Below, one piece after another: positions 1 to 6,373 of a stretch of DNA of 15,889 nucleotides. This DNA comes from Firm-04 sp946413695. GTDB lineage: Bacteria > Bacillota > Clostridia > Oscillospirales > Ruminococcaceae. The DNA lies in assembly GCA_946413695.1 (NCBI GenBank), contig CAMKLV010000076.1:1-15889 (forward strand), written 5' to 3'. The position numbers and the translations under genes are program-made. The notes beneath the pieces are model-generated. The model was not told the origin of the DNA. It made no database searches and saw nothing but the letters and a program-made list of their open reading frames with translations. How positions within the stretch are numbered: the first letter of the stretch is position 1; each line of letters opens with the position of its first letter.

Positions 1-19
1 CGATAGAGGGCTCCCCTAA

Positions 20-146
20 GTGAATTGCAAAGCAATTCACCGTCTGCCGCAACTGTTGTTGGCATTGCTTGGGGCACAGCCCCATTCAAAACCATCTGCG
101 CAGCAGATACCTTAACTTCTCACTTCTCATTTCTAACTTCTCACTG
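20..146. repeat. Intergenic hairpin-module repeat with pyrimidine-rich tail
   Basis: No gene was seen in bases 1-146. Three short perfect hairpins lie in a row: a 9-bp stem at 20-28/32-40 with loop AAA, a 6-bp stem at 70-75/79-84 with loop ACA, and a 6-bp stem at 94-99/103-108 with loop GCA. Each has a three-base loop closed by a C-G pair. The last is followed directly by ACC and a tail of CTTCTCA-like units (109-146). The same hairpin-then-tail design recurs near 3611-3814, 7803-7850 and 15781-15889, so this is a dispersed intergenic element. Its function is unknown. Confidence 0.75.
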
Positions 147-190
147 AAAAACAAAAGCCGCCGCTCTCATTCCGAAAGCGGCGGTTTGTT
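147..190 (-). terminator. Intrinsic terminator of rpsT
   Basis: Read on the minus strand, an 11-bp GC-rich stem (184-174 with 168-158, one mismatch) is followed by a T-rich run. It begins about 27 bases after the rpsT stop codon, as expected for a rho-independent terminator. Confidence 0.88.
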
Positions 191-211
191 TCCGTTCAAG
201 ATCCGATAAGA

Positions 212-484
212 TCAGACAGCCTTGTTCAGGAGTCTCATGAGCTGAGACTTCTTTCTTGCTGCGTTGTTCTTATGCAGAATGCCCTTTGCACATGCCTGAT
301 CAACGCGCTTGATCGCATAGCGGATGACGGACTCACGATCCTTGCCGCCGACATATGCCTTCTTCATTGCAGTCTTCAGTGCAGACTTGGTAGCCTTGTT
401 GCGTGCTGCACGAATCTTGTTGGTCTTATCTCTCTTTTCAGGTGTGGGGCGCTTCTTGGGCGCGGTGTTCTTTGCTGCTGCCAT
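212..484 (-). CDS. rpsT: 30S ribosomal protein S20
   Basis: This 90-residue protein is a primary 16S rRNA-binding protein of the small ribosomal subunit. It has the usual S20 length and composition: a Lys/Arg/Ala-rich helical chain with an N-terminal KNTAPKKR-like stretch, central RAARNKATKSALKTAMKKA, and a C-terminal ILHKNNAARKKSQLMRLLN, which is the S20 signature. The ATG is preceded by AAAAGGAG (494-501 in plus coordinates) nine bases away. The gene has its own promoter, a structured leader of about 150 nt and a terminator. In many Firmicutes rpsT is the divergent neighbour of gpr; here a dockerin gene lies between them. E. coli S20 represses its own translation, so the leader may be regulatory, but that is inference. 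Confidence 0.97.
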   Translation of the reverse strand: MAAAKNTAPKKRPTPEKRDKTNKIRAARNKATKSALKTAMKKAYVGGKDRESVIRYAIKRVDQACAKGILHKNNAARKKSQLMRLLNKAV

Positions 485-509
485 AGCTTGGTACTCCTTT
501 TCTTTTCTG

Positions 510-589
510 CCGAAATGCAGATTTTCAAAAATTCATTTCGGAAAGACGGCATACAGTAATAACAGAATGATTATGGCGGGATCATTCTG
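510..589 (-). promoter_or_regulatory. Structured 5' leader of rpsT
   Basis: The rpsT leader holds two perfect inverted repeats. One is a 9-bp stem (563-571 with 581-589, nine-base loop). The other is an 8-bp stem (510-517 with 534-541) whose A/T-rich interior can extend the pairing. The second stem ends just upstream of the Shine-Dalgarno site (494-501). The structure is read directly from the sequence. A role in ribosomal-protein feedback is only inferred. Confidence 0.5.
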
Positions 590-642
590 CCGTGGTGCGG
601 GTGGGGACCGCATACTTGTTACATGCTGCCAAACCAAGTATT

Positions 643-671
643 ATTATACCAGTTCCGCGAAAAAATTGCAA
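643..671 (-). promoter_or_regulatory. Sigma-A-type promoter of rpsT
   Basis: On the minus strand TTGCAA (671-666) and TATAAT (648-643) are separated by exactly 17 bases. Transcription would start near 636, about 150 nt before the rpsT ATG. It gives rpsT its own promoter downstream of the LRR gene. Confidence 0.82.
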
Positions 672-745
672 TAGGGCAAAATGCGGAATTTTGCGCCGCT
701 TTCGCAGACTTGTTCAGCAAAATGCACAATTTGATGCCCTGCCGC

Positions 746-2662
746 TTATTTTGCGAGGAGCTGCTCCCATGTTGTCGGGTTCTTTGCGACCGTATTCTTC
801 ACATAATACAGCAGGATATACTGCGCATCCGTCACATCGACGGCACCGTCTGCATTGACATCGCAGATGCGCTGCTTGCGTTCCGATAGTGTCTGATTGC
901 TGCCCGAAAGCGTTTTCACATAAGCATCCAGTACACGCTGTGCATCCTCCGCACCGATCACGCCGTCGCCGTTGTAATCTCCCGTCAGCGGTTCCGGTGC
1001 TGCGCCGAGCGGTTCAAACTGATAATCATATTTTTCTGCATATGCCTGTGCGGTCGAGTTTTCATATCCGCGAATGATGCCGGTGAAAACGCTTTTGCTT
1101 TCCGTTGCCGGCGTATCGTCTTCCCCTTTCTCCATCGGTTCCGGCAAAAGCGGTACAGACTGACAAATCGTATCCGGCGCATCATAGATCTCACAGTCCG
1201 GATTCAGAATCGTAATCTCAGTGAGCTTTTCCATCGAATTGAACGCGCCCATGCCGATGCTGCCGACACTTGCCGGAACGGTGATCTTTTCCAGCGAATC
1301 GCAGTCGGAAAATGCATACTTCCCGATGCTTTCTGTCTGTTCCGGAATCGTGAGGTCCGTCAGCTTTTCACAGCCTGAAAACGCATTCATCCCGATGCTT
1401 CTGATGCTTTGCGGCAGCGCTGCGCGCGTGAGATTCGGGCAGTAGAAAAATGTGTTGAAGCCGATCTCTGCAATACCCTCCGGAATCGTGATGCCGGTGA
1501 GCGCCTGCGCATTGTCGAATGCCTGCTCCGTGATGACAGTCACATCGTCCGGAACCGTAATATCCCCCTCACAGGCTGTGCCGTCTAAAAGATAATGATT
1601 GACAATTACAAGCGGATTCTCCTCCTGCCTTGCAGCGAGCCACGCGGTCTTATAAAAGGCGCGCCTGCCGATTTCCTGCACGCTGTCCGGTATCACGATT
1701 TCCGCAAGACTGTTGCTGTCAGCAAATGCGTAATCACCGATTTTTGTTACGCCCTCCGGAATTGTGATGCTTGTGAGGCTTTTGCATTCACGGAATTCGC
1801 CGCCTGCGATCTCCGTCACGCCGTCGGCAAGCGTAACGCCTGTCAGTCCGGTACAGTGCATAAATACATTGTCGCCGCACTTTTTGAGCGTTGCCGGAAT
1901 CGTCACGCTCCGGAGTAATTCACAGGAATGGAATGCACGTCTGCCGATTTCCGCAAGGCTTTCCGGAAACTGCACGCCGGAGATCATGCTCTTCCAGAAT
2001 GCAAGCTCGGTGATTTTTGTTACGCCCTCCGGAATCACGATCTTGCCCGTACATTTCTGACCGTCAACCAGAATGCTGTTCACGATCACGAGCCGGTTTT
2101 CCTTCCGCTTTTCCGCGAGCCATGCGGTATCCTTGAATACCCCTGCGCCGATTTCCGTCACACTTTCCGGTATGGTAATATCTGCAAGGGTGTCACAGGA
2201 ATAGAATGCATATTCTTCGATCTCTGCAATGCCCTCCGGAATTACGATCTGCTCCAGCGAATTGCAGTCGCCGAAGCCATAGCGTGCGATGCTTTTCAGT
2301 GCCTTCGGGAGTATCACCTCCGTGAGCTGCTGACAATCTTCAAATGCCATCTGCTCCATAGCGGTCACGCTTTCCGGAATCGTGACACTGCGCAATGCCG
2401 CACAGTGTTCAAAAGCATTTTCTCCGATCGCGGTCACAGGCAGTCCGCCGATCTCCGCCGGAATCACAAGCACCTCGGGCAGATCAGAAGTATATCCGGT
2501 GATCGTCACAGCATTTCCGTGAATCGCATACTGCATCCCCTGATATGTATGCACTGTCTCATCGCCGCTTTCCGCAAGTGCGGTCAGCGGAGCAGGCAGA
2601 GCAGCAGCAGTTCCCGTCAGGGCGAGACATGCCGCACAGATCAGACAGTTCAGCTTTTTCAT
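746..2662 (-). CDS. Secreted BspA-like leucine-rich-repeat protein with C-terminal type I dockerin
   Basis: This is a 638-residue exported protein. The start at 2662 is chosen because GGAAAGGAG lies six bases upstream and MKKLNCLICAACLALTGTAA forms a Sec signal peptide, probably cleaved after LTALA. Residues about 60-520 are 23-residue LRR_5 (BspA/TpLRR) repeats of the type ITIPESVTEIGAGVF. Two of them are interrupted by the same insert (TAWLA…LVIVN…DG) near residues 178 and 338. A junction with the motif YENSTAQAYAEKY, common in this family, leads to a dockerin at about 560-625 with two intact calcium loops, DYNGDGVIGAED and DVNADGAVDVTD. Dockerins bind cohesins, so the protein is probably attached to a cell-surface scaffold; the LRR partner is unknown. 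The gene has its own promoter and diverges from gpr. Confidence 0.93.
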   Translation of the reverse strand: MKKLNCLICAACLALTGTAAALPAPLTALAESGDETVHTYQGMQYAIHGNAVTITGYTSDLPEVLVIPAEIGGLPVTAIGENAFEHCAALRSVTIPESVTAMEQMAFEDCQQLTEVILPKALKSIARYGFGDCNSLEQIVIPEGIAEIEEYAFYSCDTLADITIPESVTEIGAGVFKDTAWLAEKRKENRLVIVNSILVDGQKCTGKIVIPEGVTKITELAFWKSMISGVQFPESLAEIGRRAFHSCELLRSVTIPATLKKCGDNVFMHCTGLTGVTLADGVTEIAGGEFRECKSLTSITIPEGVTKIGDYAFADSNSLAEIVIPDSVQEIGRRAFYKTAWLAARQEENPLVIVNHYLLDGTACEGDITVPDDVTVITEQAFDNAQALTGITIPEGIAEIGFNTFFYCPNLTRAALPQSIRSIGMNAFSGCEKLTDLTIPEQTESIGKYAFSDCDSLEKITVPASVGSIGMGAFNSMEKLTEITILNPDCEIYDAPDTICQSVPLLPEPMEKGEDDTPATESKSVFTGIIRGYENSTAQAYAEKYDYQFEPLGAAPEPLTGDYNGDGVIGAEDAQRVLDAYVKTLSGSNQTLSERKQRICDVNADGAVDVTDAQYILLYYVKNTVAKNPTTWEQLLAK

Positions 2663-2706
2663 AATGCGCTCCTTTCCGCGTATAAAAGCAGATCGTCCCT
2701 GAAATA

Positions 2707-2735
2707 ATAATAGCATCTAGCAATGCATATGTCAA
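2707..2735 (-). promoter_or_regulatory. Sigma-A-type promoter of the LRR-dockerin gene
   Basis: On the minus strand TTGACA (2735-2730) and TATTAT (2712-2707) are 17 bases apart. The predicted start near 2700 leaves a leader of about 38 nt that holds the strong ribosome binding site. The -35 box is only about 20 bases from the start codon of divergent gpr, so the two genes share a very compact control region. Confidence 0.8.
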
Positions 2736-2755
2736 TAGCAAATGAGGTGATCGTT

Positions 2756-3604
2756 ATGCACAACCGTACAGACTTAGCGCTCGAGCGCGCCGCCGGATTC
2801 CCCGCGCAGGAGGGCATCTTCATGCGGCACCGCGGCGATGTTTTCCGCATCACGGAGATCGAGATCGACTCCGATGAACACGGCGCCGCAATCGGCAGAA
2901 CAAAAGGGCGCTATCTGACGCTGGAAACGGCGCATCTGCACCATGACGCGCCGCAGCTCCGCAGGCAGGCAGCAGAGCTTGCCGCGGAACTGCGCAGCTT
3001 CATCCCCGAGGGCGCGGTGCTTTTTGCAGGGCTCGGCAATTCGGATATCACACCGGATGCACTCGGCCCGCTGACGGCGGGGCGCATTCTCGCGACGCGG
3101 CATCTGCGGAAGGAACTCGCCGATAACGATCCCGATACAGATTTTCTGCGCACACTGCGCCCTGTCAGCGTTCTTGCAAACGGCGTCCTCGGGCAGACCG
3201 GCATCGAGACGGCGGAGCTGATTGCCGCACTGCGTGACCGCGTGAAGCCTGCCTGCGTCATCGCCGTGGATGCGCTTGCCTGCTCCGATCTGCACCGGCT
3301 CGGGACAACCGTCCAGATTTCGGATGCCGGCATCTCGCCGGGGAGCGGGGTCAAAAACAGCCGCGCAGAGCTCAGTGCCAAGACGCTCGGCGTGCCGGTG
3401 ATTGCGGTCGGCGTCCCGACGGTTGTCGATCTGCATACGGTCGTGCGGCAGGCGGGCACGGAGCCGCCGCAGGATATGCCGAATCTCATGGTCACGCCGC
3501 GCGATATCGACCGGCTGCTGCATCATGCGGCGCGGCTGCTCGCGCTCGGCATCAATCTCGCACTGCATCCGCAGCTTTCCTATGAGGACGCAGAAGCGCT
3601 GTAA
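2756..3604 (+). CDS. gpr: GPR endopeptidase (germination protease)
   Basis: GPR starts the degradation of small acid-soluble spore proteins (SASP) during germination, freeing spore DNA and amino acids. The 282-residue product begins with the family-typical RTDLALE. Further GPR (peptidase family A25) signatures are LGNSDITPDALGP (93-105), VIAVDALA (168-175) and ISDAGISPGSGVKNSR (188-203). The family's catalytic residues are aspartates, and D101 and D172 are candidates. The ATG at 2756 is preferred over an in-frame ATG at 2723 because GAGGTGA (2744-2750) lies five bases upstream and homologues begin near RTDLA. GPR is made as a zymogen that loses a short N-terminal propeptide. Its presence implies the organism sporulates. 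I could not find a convincing sigma-F/G promoter in the short upstream gap. spoIIP, a frequent downstream neighbour, is absent. Confidence 0.95.
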   Translation: MHNRTDLALERAAGFPAQEGIFMRHRGDVFRITEIEIDSDEHGAAIGRTKGRYLTLETAHLHHDAPQLRRQAAELAAELRSFIPEGAVLFAGLGNSDITPDALGPLTAGRILATRHLRKELADNDPDTDFLRTLRPVSVLANGVLGQTGIETAELIAALRDRVKPACVIAVDALACSDLHRLGTTVQISDAGISPGSGVKNSRAELSAKTLGVPVIAVGVPTVVDLHTVVRQAGTEPPQDMPNLMVTPRDIDRLLHHAARLLALGINLALHPQLSYEDAEAL

Positions 3605-3610
3605 TAAAGT

Positions 3611-3814
3611 ATCGCTCCGCGATGATTTTGAATGAGGCTCCGCCTCAAACTCCGCCAAAGGGACTTGTCCCTTTGGAATCCCGCTTTTTTTCAAATGCAG
3701 AAAAGTGCACGTCACAATTCTGCAATTTCAATTAACACGGGGACAGCGTCCCCATTATCAATCCGTCGGAGACACCGCAACTCCTCACTTCTCCCTCCTA
3801 TCTCCTCACTCCCA
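3611..3814. repeat. Intergenic hairpin-module cluster with pyrimidine-rich tail
   Basis: The spacer after gpr has no gene but four perfect hairpins: 3611-3615/3619-3623 and 3634-3638/3642-3646 (both loop TCC), 3655-3663/3668-3676 (9 bp, loop CTTG), and 3739-3744/3748-3753 (loop AGC). After the last comes a conserved segment (3754-3776) and a CTTCTC-type tail (3777-3814). Bases 3750-3776 recur perfectly in inverted orientation at 13545-13571. The 9-bp hairpin plus seven T residues at 3684-3690 might act as a loose terminator for gpr. Confidence 0.78.
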
Positions 3815-3832
3815 GCCATTCCGGAGGTGCTT

Positions 3833-4510
3833 ATGGTTGTCAGTTTTTTGCGCGTCCTGATTCTTTATCCGATAGTGGTATTCGGCGTGCGGCTCATGGG
3901 CAAGCGCCAGATCGGGGAGCTGCAGCCCGCGGAGCTTGTCATCACAATTCTGATTTCCAACATCGCGACACTGCCGCTCGAGGATCAGAATCTGCCGCTG
4001 CTCATGGGCGTTGCGCCGATGCTGCTGCTCATCTGCTTTGAGGTGCTGCTTGCATGGCTCGGATTAAAAAGCCGCAAAGTCCGGCATCTGCTTGCAGGCG
4101 GCCCGCAGGTGATCATCCGCGGCGGCGAGATTGATCAGCGCATCATGGCAGAGCTGCGGTTCACGCTCGATGACCTCATGACCGCCCTGCGCAGCAACGG
4201 CATCTTCGATATCCGCGATGTGCAGCTCGCCGTTGTCGAGACAAACGGCACGGTCTCCGCCTGCCAGAAAGCCGCCGCGCAGCCGCTCACGCCGAAGGAT
4301 CTGCAGATGCAGCCTGCGTGTGCCGATCCGCCGGAGGTGATCATCGCGGACGGCGCCCTCAGCAGAGAAGGGCTTGCCGCCTGCGGCATGGATGAAAAAA
4401 CGCTGCTGCATGCGCTGAAGCGAAAGCATCTGCAGCCGGAGCAGGTCTTTCTGCTGACGGCGGACCGTTCCGGCATCTGCACACTGATTGAAAAGGGGGC
4501 AAAGGCATGA
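3833..4510 (+). CDS. DUF421 (YetF/YdfR-like) membrane protein
   Basis: This 225-residue protein belongs to DUF421, found in Bacillus YetF, YdfR and YrbG; the molecular function is not established. Residues about 1-75 hold hydrophobic segments around the conserved motif GKRQIGELQPAELVITILIS. After KSRKVRHLLAGGPQVIIRGG comes the cytoplasmic alpha/beta domain with the signature DDLMTALRSNGIFDIRDVQ and ETNG. The C-terminal 80 residues are less conserved. The start at 3833 is set by GGAGG (3823-3827) five bases upstream; the longer open frame back to 3632 is made of repeat sequence. Its last codons overlap the next start codon by four bases (ATGA), so it is translationally coupled to the DUF4363 gene. 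DUF421 proteins occur in many sporulating Firmicutes. Confidence 0.9.
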   Translation: MVVSFLRVLILYPIVVFGVRLMGKRQIGELQPAELVITILISNIATLPLEDQNLPLLMGVAPMLLLICFEVLLAWLGLKSRKVRHLLAGGPQVIIRGGEIDQRIMAELRFTLDDLMTALRSNGIFDIRDVQLAVVETNGTVSACQKAAAQPLTPKDLQMQPACADPPEVIIADGALSREGLAACGMDEKTLLHALKRKHLQPEQVFLLTADRSGICTLIEKGAKA

Positions 4511-4860
4511 AAAATCTGCGCGTGCGCATTGCGGCGGTGATCCTCTGCGCAAATCTGCTCGTCTCGGGATATTCCGCGGCAGCAGTCCGCAGGAGCTGCA
4601 CAAAGCTGATTCAGCAGAGCGAAGCCGTCCTCACGGCGGAGAACCGTCAGGCGGAGATCGAAGCGCTGACGGCACAGTGGCGCAGAGAGAGCCGCCTGCT
4701 GCATTTCTTTGTCCCGAACCAGCCGCTGACCGACCTCAACACCGCAATCCTGCGGCTTGATGCTTTGCAGACCGAGCAGAGCGATGAGCTTTCCGCGGAG
4801 CTGCACGGCATTATCGCGGCGCTTCAATGGATCCGCGGCAGGGAGCTGACGGCGTTCTGA
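4507..4860 (+). CDS. DUF4363 family membrane-anchored protein
   Basis: This 117-residue protein has one N-terminal hydrophobic segment (about 7-28) that is a membrane anchor or uncleaved signal. The rest is a helical extracytoplasmic domain with the pattern LTAQW…LHFFVPNQPLTDLNTAILRLDAL…ELHGIIAAL, which fits DUF4363. Members are commonly found next to DUF421 genes in clostridia. The start codon overlaps the DUF421 stop (ATGA), pointing to stoichiometric production and probably a complex of the two. No enzymatic motif is visible. The family assignment is from remembered sequence pattern and context, not from a search. Confidence 0.75.
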   Translation: MKNLRVRIAAVILCANLLVSGYSAAAVRRSCTKLIQQSEAVLTAENRQAEIEALTAQWRRESRLLHFFVPNQPLTDLNTAILRLDALQTEQSDELSAELHGIIAALQWIRGRELTAF

Positions 4861-4892
4861 ACGCGGCGGCTCTCTGTTTTTTGTCATACCGC

Positions 4893-4921
4893 TTGCATAA
4901 TTTGCGTTTTTGTGGTATACT
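4893..4921 (+). promoter_or_regulatory. Sigma-A-type promoter of darA-holB-ricT
   Basis: TTGCAT (4893-4898) and TATACT (4916-4921) are 17 bases apart. The start site would be near 4928, giving a leader of about 74 nt to darA. That leader contains a perfect 12-bp palindrome, TTACATATGTAA (4960-4971), of unknown meaning. Confidence 0.75.
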
Positions 4922-5001
4922 GATTATGGGATACCTTGTGCAGACCGCGCAGGCTCCCGTTACATATGTAATGCTGTTGCAGAAATGAGGTTGATACATA
5001 G

Positions 5002-5331
5002 ATGAAACTGATCTTTGCAGTTGTCAACGGCGATGACAGCGCCGCTGTTTCAAAAGCACTTGCGAAAAACGGATTCCGTGCCACAAAGCTTGCGTCCTCG
5101 GGCAGCTTTCTCAGCTCCGGCAACACGACCTTTCTGATCTGCGTGGAGGAATCCGAAGTGGATACCGTCATCAATGTGGTGCAGCAGAAGTGCCACCACA
5201 GAAAGCAGTTTGTCCCCTCGACACCGGCATACGGTCCGTCAACCGGTCAGATTCCCTCGATGCCGCTGGAGGTTCCCGTCGGCGGCGCAACCGTCTTTGT
5301 GACCAACATCGAGCGGTTTGAGAAGCTGTGA
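5002..5331 (+). CDS. darA: Cyclic-di-AMP receptor DarA (PstA/YaaQ)
   Basis: DarA is a PII-like trimeric cytosolic protein that binds the second messenger c-di-AMP. The 109-residue product matches the family throughout: MKLIFAVVNGDD start, NGFRATKLASSGSFLSSGNTT (26-46) with the ligand-binding Arg, Thr and GNTT region, and the C-terminal VPVGGATVFV. Length is normal. The Shine-Dalgarno site is poor (GAGGTTG, about 11 bases upstream), so translation may be modest. It is the first gene after the promoter at 4893 and its stop overlaps the holB start. In B. subtilis yaaQ (darA) is likewise in the tmk-yaaQ-yaaR-holB-yaaT-yabA region; here yaaR is missing. The downstream partner of DarA is not known. 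Confidence 0.96.
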   Translation: MKLIFAVVNGDDSAAVSKALAKNGFRATKLASSGSFLSSGNTTFLICVEESEVDTVINVVQQKCHHRKQFVPSTPAYGPSTGQIPSMPLEVPVGGATVFVTNIERFEKL

Positions 5332-6314
5332 ACACGCCTGAAATGCCGCTTATTGCCGGCAATGCGCAGCTCCGTGCCGATCTGCAGCAGATGCGCAGGC
5401 AGAATCACCTGCCGCATGCTTTGCTGCTGCACGGCGAACGCGGCTGCGGCAAAAAAACACTTGCAAAATGGTTCTCGATGCTCGTGCTCTGCGAGGATGC
5501 AGCGCATGCGCCCTGCGGCTGCTGCAAAAACTGCCGCCTGATTCTCGAGGACGCACATCCCGATGTCATGACGGCGGAGCATTCCGGCAAGCGCATGGGA
5601 TTCTCTGTCGAGACCGTCCGCGCGGTGCGGCGGGAATCCGGCATTCTGCCGAACAACGGCGACATGCGGATTTTTCTGTTCACCGATGCCGACGGCATGA
5701 GCATTCAGGCGCAGAATGCGCTGCTCAAATCCGTTGAGGAGCCCCCTGCCCACGCATGCTTCGTCTTTACCGCGGAGACAATCGGCGCACTGCTGCCGAC
5801 ACTGCTCTCCCGCATGACGGCGAAGGCGGTCTTCCCTGTCAGCGAAAGCGAGTGCATCACGGCACTGACGCAGCTTTCGTATTCGGCGGAGGAGATACAG
5901 GCAGCGGTCTCGCGCTTCGGCGGCAATATCGGCAAATGCATCGGGTATCTCAGCGACGATCTGCAGCGGCAGGCTGCCGAAACCGCTGCCGGACTGACGG
6001 CGGCGCTCGCACAGGTCAATGAATATGCGCTGCTGCAGCTTTTGACAACGGCAGCTGCGGACAAGGATCTGCTGCGCCGGACGCTTGAGCTGTTTGATAT
6101 GCAGATTCGTGATGCGGCGGTGCATTCGCTGGACGGTGAGATCCGGCAGCTCGGCTGTGACCGCAACGCATCAGAAGCACTCGCAGGCAGATTGTCCCCG
6201 CGCCGCGCCATGCGGATGCACGGGGCGGTCGCAGAAGCCTTTGCCGATTTAGAGAGCAATGTCGGCGCGGTTTTGACCGTGACGGCGCTCTGCGCGGCGC
6301 TCTGCGAGGCATGA
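5328..6314 (+). CDS. holB: DNA polymerase III clamp-loader subunit delta'
   Basis: Delta' is the stator subunit of the clamp loader that opens and loads the beta sliding clamp. The 328-residue protein shows an AAA+ P-loop GERGCGKKT (36-44), a zinc module with Cys at 55, 63, 66 and 69, the DnaX/HolB signature ADGMSIQAQNALLKSVEEPP, and SRM in place of the usual SRC sensor. The C-terminal helical collar domain follows. The start is a GTG whose bases overlap the darA stop codon (GTGA), indicating coupled translation. E. coli delta' does not use ATP, yet the P-loop here is well kept, as in many Firmicutes homologues. Confidence 0.93.
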   Translation: MNTPEMPLIAGNAQLRADLQQMRRQNHLPHALLLHGERGCGKKTLAKWFSMLVLCEDAAHAPCGCCKNCRLILEDAHPDVMTAEHSGKRMGFSVETVRAVRRESGILPNNGDMRIFLFTDADGMSIQAQNALLKSVEEPPAHACFVFTAETIGALLPTLLSRMTAKAVFPVSESECITALTQLSYSAEEIQAAVSRFGGNIGKCIGYLSDDLQRQAAETAAGLTAALAQVNEYALLQLLTTAAADKDLLRRTLELFDMQIRDAAVHSLDGEIRQLGCDRNASEALAGRLSPRRAMRMHGAVAEAFADLESNVGAVLTVTALCAALCEA

Positions 6315-6373
6315 TCCCATAGATTCACCGGCGGTGCAGGCAGCACGCAGCCGGATACAGATAGGAATTAGAT

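Noticed and set aside
109..146. Short CTTCTCA-type repeats as a CRISPR array
   Set aside because: Units are about 10-17 bases, degenerate and contiguous, with no unique spacers and no cas genes.
2723..2755. Upstream in-frame start for gpr
   Set aside because: The ATG at 2723 has no Shine-Dalgarno site and overlaps the divergent -35 box; the ATG at 2756 has both site and family agreement.
2663..2755. Sigma-F/G promoter for gpr
   Set aside because: Expected for a forespore gene, but no convincing CATnnTA-type -10 with a partner at correct spacing was found in the gap.
4838..4885. Terminator after the DUF4363 gene
   Set aside because: The GCGTT-CTG-AACGC stem is short, contains the stop codon in its loop and is separated from the T-run by more than ten bases.
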